Below, in pieces: positions 13,933 to 18,391 of a DNA stretch of 18,391 nt. The position numbers were made by a program, and so were the translations under genes. The stretch comes from an uncultured Anaerotignum sp. (lineage in GTDB: Bacteria > Bacillota > Clostridia > Lachnospirales > Anaerotignaceae). Below the pieces are notes generated by a model that searched no databases, had not been told where the DNA came from, and saw only the letters and a program-made list of their open reading frames with translations. The stretch lies in NCBI RefSeq assembly GCF_905212195.1, contig NZ_CAJMDQ010000056.1, positions 1-18,391 of the forward strand. The letters are read 5' to 3'. Numbering within the stretch: position 1 is the stretch's first letter; every line of letters starts with the position of its first letter.

Positions 13933-16053
13933 ATGTGGTACAAAGGAAAACGTCTGCTGCTGACGACATTGGCAGCAGGACTGTTATACACGACGACGGC
14001 ATTTGCCGCCAATGTCCAGATGGACTTGTTTTATAATGGCGCACACCATGCGTATAACGCCAAAGAGATTGCCATTGTCATTGATGGAGAAAGCTATACA
14101 GACCCCAATATGCCGGCGGTGAGCATTGACGGCAGAACCATGTTGCCTATGCGTGGCATCTGTGAGGAACTTGGTTGTACCGTCACATGGAACGAAGCGG
14201 CAAGACAGGTTTATGCTGTCAGCGACACCCATACAGTGGTGTTCCAGATTGACAGCAAGACAGGCTATAAAAACGGGGAAGCCTTTACCATGGACGTGGC
14301 ACCCATGATTATCAACGACAGAACTATGCTGCCTGTTCGTGCACTGGCAACAGCTCTGGATATTGATGTCACATGGGATGACCCCAACAGAACCGTATAC
14401 ATTGGTGAAGCTCCCAGCACCGGTGAAAGTACCGGCGGCAGCACAGGCTCCAATACCGGAACCAACCCTGGCGGCAGTACCGGAAGCAATACTGGCGGCA
14501 GCACCGGTACCAATACCGGAACCAGCACAGCCACCACAGGGAAAGTATCCAGTGTGACTGTGCCCACATCCAAAACAGCAACACAGAATTTTGTCATTAC
14601 AACTACAGGCACATTCAACAGATGTGAAGAAGTTTATGTCAGCGACAATAAAGTGGTACTGGATTTCTACGGCGCCACAAACGGGCTGGCTTCCAGCATC
14701 ACTGCTACCAACAGTCCTTTTGTCACTGCCATCCGTACTGCCCAGCATACGGCGGACAATGGGGAAACTTATACCCGTGTGGTATTTGACCTGACAGGCA
14801 AAATGGAATATAAAGTAACGCCAAACGCTGCGAAAAATCAGGTGACACTGGCATTTGAACAGGTGGAAATCAAGAGCATCACCAGCAGTCACAGCGGCAG
14901 TACAGAAACTGTCACCATCAACGCCAGCGGCGCAACAGGTGCAACGGTGACCACCATGCAGGACCCTTACCGTACGGTTATTGATATGCCCGGCGTAAAG
15001 GCGGATGATATTGATGAAATCATCAATACAGACGGTTTGGAATATGTCAGCGAAGTCAGAACAGGCTGGATGAACGGCACCACATTCCGCGTGGTGGTGG
15101 AAGCAAACGACCTGACACAGATGACATGGAAAGAAGAAAACGGAAAACTCACTGTCACCATCCAGAAATCCACATTGGAAAACCTTTCTTATGATGACAG
15201 CACCGATACACTGACACTGAAAAAAGTAAAGACCATCAATACCGGCAGCATCAAACATAACGATGCATATCTGGATGGATATTACGAACTGACACTGCCC
15301 GGAGATTATTCTGACGTATATGGTTACGGTACTTTGAACGTGAATACAGATCAGATTAAGTCCTTTACCATCTCCACCAGCGGCGGAAATACGGTTATCC
15401 GTTTCAACCAGAACATCATCAGCGCTTATACCATCAAAGATACCGGCAGCGCTTATGAAATCACAGCAAAGAACCCTCAGCAGGTATACGACAAAGTCCT
15501 TCTGCTGGATGCTGGTCACGGCGGCAATGACCCCGGTACTAGCGGCAATGGTTTGACAGAAAAGACCATGAACCTGACCATGGTACTGAAAGTAAAATCT
15601 TATGTGGAAAGCAATTCCAACATCAAGGTATATCTCACCAGAGATGATGACAGCAGACCTGCCAACGCAGACCGTGCAAAAACAGCTAACCAGATTGCGG
15701 ACCTGATGGTTTCCATCCATATGAACGCAGGTACAGCATCTGCCAGCGGTACAGAAACACTGTACGCCGCTCACAGCAACGACGGCAACGGCACATTGAC
15801 CAGTTTGCAGGCAGCACAGGCAGTACAAAGCAGACTGCCTTCCGCATTGAGCACAACAAACCGTGGCGTAAAATCCCGTCCCGACCTGTTGATTCTCAAT
15901 TCCACAACAGTACCTGCTATCCTCATCGAAACATGCTTCCTGTCCAATCCCGGTGACGCCCTGAAGATTTCTCAGGCAACTTATCAGGATGCGGCAGCAA
16001 AAGCCATTGGCGATGGTATCATTTATGCCATGAGCAATTACAAATTGAGATAA
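13933..16053 (+). CDS. secreted modular N-acetylmuramoyl-L-alanine amidase (copper-amine-oxidase-N / AMIN / Amidase_3)
   Basis: A 706-residue cell-wall hydrolase that cleaves the amide between MurNAc and L-Ala. Order: signal peptide 1-25 (KGKR, hydrophobic core, AFA before Ala26); a copper-amine-oxidase-N-like pair (~44-158) with two RTMLPxR repeats at 68 and 130; a Gly/Ser/Thr/Asn linker (~161-203); two AMIN-like beta domains (~205-310 and ~312-412) and a further beta region to ~515; then Amidase_3 (~521-704). Zinc and catalytic residues are present: His529 (DAGHGG), Glu543 (GLTEK), His596 (VSIHMNAG) and Glu666 (LIETCFLS). ATG 13933 follows AAAGGAG by eight bases. An upstream in-frame GTG at 13897 sits on the transcription start and would bury the signal peptide. 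Monocistronic. Wall binding probably comes from the AMIN and N-terminal domains. Confidence 0.94.
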   Translation: MWYKGKRLLLTTLAAGLLYTTTAFAANVQMDLFYNGAHHAYNAKEIAIVIDGESYTDPNMPAVSIDGRTMLPMRGICEELGCTVTWNEAARQVYAVSDTHTVVFQIDSKTGYKNGEAFTMDVAPMIINDRTMLPVRALATALDIDVTWDDPNRTVYIGEAPSTGESTGGSTGSNTGTNPGGSTGSNTGGSTGTNTGTSTATTGKVSSVTVPTSKTATQNFVITTTGTFNRCEEVYVSDNKVVLDFYGATNGLASSITATNSPFVTAIRTAQHTADNGETYTRVVFDLTGKMEYKVTPNAAKNQVTLAFEQVEIKSITSSHSGSTETVTINASGATGATVTTMQDPYRTVIDMPGVKADDIDEIINTDGLEYVSEVRTGWMNGTTFRVVVEANDLTQMTWKEENGKLTVTIQKSTLENLSYDDSTDTLTLKKVKTINTGSIKHNDAYLDGYYELTLPGDYSDVYGYGTLNVNTDQIKSFTISTSGGNTVIRFNQNIISAYTIKDTGSAYEITAKNPQQVYDKVLLLDAGHGGNDPGTSGNGLTEKTMNLTMVLKVKSYVESNSNIKVYLTRDDDSRPANADRAKTANQIADLMVSIHMNAGTASASGTETLYAAHSNDGNGTLTSLQAAQAVQSRLPSALSTTNRGVKSRPDLLILNSTTVPAILIETCFLSNPGDALKISQATYQDAAAKAIGDGIIYAMSNYKLR
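14410..14535 (+). repeat. degenerate tandem repeat encoding the Gly-Ser/Thr-Asn linker
   Basis: Variations of GGCGGCAGCACCGG and AACACCGG-like units encode GGSTGSNTG repeats between the N-terminal domain and the AMIN domains. The copies differ at synonymous positions. Such linkers give flexibility and often vary in length between strains. Confidence 0.7.
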
Positions 16054-16059
16054 TATTGG

Positions 16060-16093
16060 AAAACAGGAAGATGTGGCATCTTCCTGTTTTTTT
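16060..16093 (+). terminator. terminator of the amidase gene
   Basis: A perfect 13-bp stem (16061-16073 with 16077-16089), a 3-nt loop and a T-run through 16093. Confidence 0.93.
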
Positions 16094-16102
16094 CTGTGGG
16101 GC

Positions 16103-16131
16103 TGTTCAAAAGGGAAAAATCAGGCTATAAT
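16103..16131 (+). promoter_or_regulatory. probable promoter of the rph operon
   Basis: A perfect TATAAT (16126-16131) with a poor -35 TGTTCA (16103-16108) at 17 nt. Transcription starts near 16138, exactly where the long inverted repeat begins, giving a leader of about 206 nt before rph. Confidence 0.6.
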
Positions 16132-16138
16132 GAAAGCA

Positions 16139-16192
16139 AATTCCCCTTAAGAAAACCTTGATTTTCGCTTTCTTGATTTCTTAAGGGGAATT
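16139..16192 (+). promoter_or_regulatory. long 5' hairpin of the rph leader
   Basis: A perfect 16-bp inverted repeat: AATTCCCCTTAAGAAA at 16139-16154 and its complement at 16177-16192. The 22-nt loop lies at 16155-16176, and two further bases (GC) pair beyond a bulged A. No T-run follows, so it is not a terminator. Part of the loop (16160-16174) is complementary to the 5' arm of the terminator-like hairpin at 16244. Confidence 0.6.
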
Positions 16193-16243
16193 GCGACGGC
16201 TGTCTTCAGAAGAAAACATATCAAATCCATTCTTCGTAAAAAT

Positions 16244-16289
16244 AAGAAAGCTGAAATCCTCGACAAGAATCTCAGCTTTCCTTGTTTTC
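16244..16289 (+). terminator. terminator-like hairpin inside the rph leader
   Basis: A 9-bp stem GAAAGCTGA/TCAGCTTTC (16246-16254 with 16272-16280), a 17-nt loop and TTGTTTTCTT after it. It lies between the only visible promoter and the rph start, so it is best read as an attenuator or leaky terminator. Its 5' arm shares AAGAAAGCTGAAATCCT with the trmL terminator. Confidence 0.55.
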
Positions 16290-16343
16290 TTATGAAGATG
16301 CCCCTAAACAGAGATTTTTTTAGAAAATAAAGGAGGAAATCAC

Positions 16344-17072
16344 GTGAGCAGATATGACGGCAGAGAAAACAACCAACTGCGCCCCATCCGTATCACAAAG
16401 AATTTTACAAAGTATGCGGAAGGCTCTGTTTTGATAGAATTTGGCGATACAAAAGTCATTTGTAACGCAACGGTAGAAGAAAACGTACCCCCTTTCCTGC
16501 GGGAAAGCGGCAGCGGCTGGGTAACAGCAGAATATGCTATGCTGCCTCGTGCAACAGCCAGCCGAAACAAACGTGACATCAACAAATTGAAACTGAATCC
16601 CCGTGCAACAGAAATCCAGCGTTTGATTGGTCGTGCGCTCCGTGCAGCAGTAGATTTGGAAGCGTTGGGCGAAAGAAGCATCACCGTGGACTGTGATGTC
16701 ATTCAGGCAGACGGCGGCACTCGTACTGCTTCCATTACAGGCGGTTTTGTTGCCCTTGCTATGGCATGCCAGAGATTGGTGGAAGAAGGCGTTCTGGAAA
16801 AAACACCTCTGCGCCACTATATTTCTGCTATCAGCGTAGGTATCGTAGACGGCGAACCTATGCTGGATTTGTGCTATGTGGAAGACTCCGCGGCAGAAGT
16901 GGATATGAATATCGTTGTCAATGACGCAGGCGGTTTTGTAGAATTGCAGGGCACAGGCGAGCACGGCACATTTTCTCAGGAACAGCTGCACCAGCTGCTG
17001 GCACTGGGTGAAAAAGGCAATCGCGAATTGCAGGCATTACAGAAAAAGGCGCTGGATGGTCTGGAACTGTAA
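16344..17072 (+). CDS. rph: ribonuclease PH
   Basis: A 242-residue phosphate-dependent 3'-5' exoribonuclease that trims tRNA 3' ends and forms a hexameric ring in the cytoplasm. Typical features: the N-terminal RYDGRENNQLRPI (3-15), the conserved WVTAEYAMLPRAT (59-71), RATEIQRLIGRALRA (87-101), and the phosphate-binding QADGGTRTASITG (121-133) with Arg127. Asp181 and Asp187 lie in the VEDSAAEVDMN region near the active site. Length is standard. The start is GTG at 16344 with AGGAGG (16331-16336) seven bases upstream, and it places MSRYDGR at the expected N-terminus. First gene of rph-rdgB-yfcE, the same order as rph-ysnA-ysnB in Bacillus subtilis. The leader may attenuate transcription. Confidence 0.97.
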   Translation: MSRYDGRENNQLRPIRITKNFTKYAEGSVLIEFGDTKVICNATVEENVPPFLRESGSGWVTAEYAMLPRATASRNKRDINKLKLNPRATEIQRLIGRALRAAVDLEALGERSITVDCDVIQADGGTRTASITGGFVALAMACQRLVEEGVLEKTPLRHYISAISVGIVDGEPMLDLCYVEDSAAEVDMNIVVNDAGGFVELQGTGEHGTFSQEQLHQLLALGEKGNRELQALQKKALDGLEL

Positions 17073-17088
17073 ATAAAGGAGGAAAGAG

Positions 17089-17682
17089 ATGGAAACCATT
17101 ATTTTTGCAACAAAAAACAAGGGGAAAATTCGGGAAATCAACGAAATTCTTGCAGATATGAATGTAAACGTAGTGTCTATGGAAGAAGCTGGTATCACCA
17201 TTGATGTGGTGGAAGACGGAAAGACTTTTGAAGAAAATTCCATGAAAAAAGCCGTACAGGTTATGGAAATCTCCGGCAAAATCACACTGGCAGACGATTC
17301 CGGTCTGGAAATCGACTATCTGGATAAAGCCCCCGGCATTTATTCCGCACGTTTCCTGGGCGAAGATACCCCTTATCCCGAAAAATTCAAAGTCATTCTG
17401 GAAAAACTCAAAGACGTGGAAGAAAAAGACAGAACCGCACGTTTTGTCAGCTGCATTGTTGCGGCTTTCCCTGATGGCAGACGTCTGGTAAGTCTGGACA
17501 CCGTAGAAGGCATTATCGGCTGGGAACCTACTGGGGAAAACGGTTTCGGTTATGACCCCATTTTCTATGTGCCTGAACTGAAAAAATACATGGCAGAACT
17601 TTCTTCTGAGGAAAAGAACGCCATCAGCCACAGAGGCAAAGCCCTGCGGAAGATGAAAGAACTGCTGAAAAAGGAGCTGTAA
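17089..17682 (+). CDS. rdgB: XTP/dITP diphosphatase (RdgB/HAM1)
   Basis: A 197-residue house-cleaning nucleotide pyrophosphatase. It hydrolyses dITP, ITP and XTP to monophosphates and keeps deaminated purines out of nucleic acids. Signatures: ATKNKGK (7-13) binding the triphosphate, TFEEN (46-50), LADDSGLE (67-74) with catalytic and Mg-binding Asp69 and Asp70, GENGFGYDPIF (149-159), and SHRGKAL (180-186) recognising the base. Length is typical. ATG lies 16 nt after the rph stop, with AAAGGAGG just upstream. Its own 3' end carries the ribosome site of the next gene. Confidence 0.96.
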   Translation: METIIFATKNKGKIREINEILADMNVNVVSMEEAGITIDVVEDGKTFEENSMKKAVQVMEISGKITLADDSGLEIDYLDKAPGIYSARFLGEDTPYPEKFKVILEKLKDVEEKDRTARFVSCIVAAFPDGRRLVSLDTVEGIIGWEPTGENGFGYDPIFYVPELKKYMAELSSEEKNAISHRGKALRKMKELLKKEL

Positions 17683-17685
17683 ACC

Positions 17686-18201
17686 ATGAAGATACTGGTT
17701 TTCAGCGATACCCATAATTATCTGGACAATGCCAGAGAGGTGCTGCGGCGCATTGGCGGGCAGATGGATATGGTGCTGCATCTGGGGGACCACGATACAG
17801 ACGCCATGGAACTGAAAAAGGAATTTCCATCTCTGCCGTTCCATTATGTGTTGGGCAACAACGACTACTCCTGGGATACGCCCGATAAGAAAATGGTATT
17901 CGCAGGCGGAAAAAAATTGCTCCTTGTCCATGGGCATAAACAGCGGGTTTACTGGAATTATGACAGCATTTCCTACTGGGCAGAGGAACAGGGGGCGGAT
18001 GTGGTGCTCTTTGGCCATACCCATCGTCCTGTTTACGATGACAGAGGACGGGTGATGTTGCTGAATCCTGGCAGCATTTCCATGCCCCGCGGCGGTACAC
18101 CTCCCACATTCGGCATTCTCACCATTGAGGAAAACGGCAGAATGGAAGGCGCCATCATGGAATATCACAGGGATATACCTTTTTGCAGATTAAGAGGATG
18201 A
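17686..18201 (+). CDS. YfcE/MJ0936-family metallophosphoesterase
   Basis: A 171-residue calcineurin-like phosphoesterase with a binuclear metal site. Motifs: SDTH (7-10), GDHD (34-37), GNND (57-60), HGH (82-84) and GHTH (110-113), followed by LLNPGS. All metal ligands look intact. Characterised relatives are phosphodiesterases active on model substrates; the natural substrate is unknown. It starts 3 nt after the rdgB stop, using AAGGAG (17671-17676) inside the end of rdgB. Last gene of the operon, equivalent in position to ysnB of B. subtilis. Confidence 0.93.
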   Translation: MKILVFSDTHNYLDNAREVLRRIGGQMDMVLHLGDHDTDAMELKKEFPSLPFHYVLGNNDYSWDTPDKKMVFAGGKKLLLVHGHKQRVYWNYDSISYWAEEQGADVVLFGHTHRPVYDDRGRVMLLNPGSISMPRGGTPPTFGILTIEENGRMEGAIMEYHRDIPFCRLRG

Positions 18202-18209
18202 TTTTTGCG

Positions 18210-18237
18210 GCCCCGAAGGATATTTTCGGGGCTGTAT
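18210..18237 (+). terminator. probable terminator of the rph operon
   Basis: An 8-bp GC-rich stem GCCCCGAA/TTCGGGGC (18210-18217 with 18225-18232). The following TGTATTG is a poor T-run. A second AT-rich hairpin at about 18251-18276 may help to stop transcripts before the tRNA promoter. Confidence 0.55.
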
Positions 18238-18280
18238 TGTGTAAAAAACAGTTTTTTTCCTGATTTTTCAGAAAAAAGCC

Positions 18281-18309
18281 TTGACGGCTCTCGTTTTTTA
18301 TGGCATAAT
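18281..18309 (+). promoter_or_regulatory. strong promoter of the tRNA-Arg gene
   Basis: TTGACG (18281-18286), a 17-nt spacer and CATAAT (18304-18309) with preceding TGG. Transcription starts near 18316, about 15 nt before the mature 5' end, as expected for a stable RNA. Confidence 0.8.
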
Positions 18310-18330
18310 ATCTCTTGCCGAATTACGAAT

Positions 18331-18391
<61 letters not shown>

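Noticed and set aside
14410..14535. Repeats in the amidase gene as a CRISPR-like array
   Set aside because: The units are short, unequal and in frame, and encode a Gly/Ser/Thr/Asn linker; there are no spacers or cas genes.
13984..15828. 614-codon open frame on the minus strand
   Set aside because: It is the shadow of the amidase gene, Cys-rich with no recognisable domain or start.
16139..16192. Long inverted repeat as an insertion-sequence end or small transposon remnant
   Set aside because: There is no target-site duplication, transposase or second copy in the window, and it starts at the predicted transcript 5' end, so an RNA hairpin is the simpler reading.
16918..18168. 416-codon open frame on the minus strand
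   Set aside because: It is antisense to rph, rdgB and the phosphoesterase gene, all of which have full motif sets.

Overview
The window is ordinary chromosomal DNA from a low-to-middle GC Firmicute, most likely a Clostridia member of the Lachnospiraceae/Anaerotignaceae type. Evidence: AGGAGG ribosome sites, sigma-A promoters rich in extended -10 elements, the tsaE-tsaB-rimI and rph-rdgB-yfcE gene orders, and a VanS-like sensor kinase. The species cannot be named from this sequence. I see no insertion sequence, integrase, phage gene or CRISPR array.

Layout. 1-672: trmL (tRNA wobble 2'-O-methyltransferase), a single-gene unit with its own promoter and terminator. 681-2152, leftward: a class I PLP aminotransferase with a structured leader and a duplicated promoter-proximal motif. 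2160-2616: no convincing gene. 2617-5415, leftward: an OmpR-family response regulator and a polytopic sensor histidine kinase, translationally coupled, behind a promoter carrying three CTTTAAGA repeats. 5535-6853, leftward: a membrane-anchored coiled-coil M23 murein peptidase. 6952-10957, rightward: a probable operon with a long leader (possibly encoding an 88-residue basic protein), a membrane-anchored propeller-like protein with an acidic cytoplasmic tail, tsaE, tsaB and rimI. 10976-13369: a Lon-family (COG1067 type) AAA+ protease whose ribosome site directly follows a terminator. 13469-13633, leftward: a 54-residue two-helix membrane protein read directly from the sequence. 13862-16093: a secreted modular N-acetylmuramoyl-L-alanine amidase. 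16103-18237: rph, rdgB and a YfcE-type phosphoesterase behind a leader that looks like an attenuator. 18281-end: promoter and 5' part of tRNA-Arg(UCU).

How the genes relate. Two themes dominate. The first is the cell envelope: two-component system, M23 peptidase, propeller-like surface protein and amidase. The second is tRNA and nucleotide housekeeping: TrmL, the t6A proteins TsaE and TsaB, RimI, RNase PH, RdgB and tRNA-Arg(UCU). The usual t6A partner tsaD is not in the cluster. UCU-anticodon tRNA reads ANN codons and is a t6A substrate class, so the tRNA and tsa genes are functionally related although not co-transcribed.

The most interesting signals are regulatory rather than new protein machinery: the candidate attenuator before rph, the phased repeats at the two-component promoter, the 16-bp repeats spaced 74 bp at the aminotransferase promoter, and two small ORFs. 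No new multi-gene system is evident.
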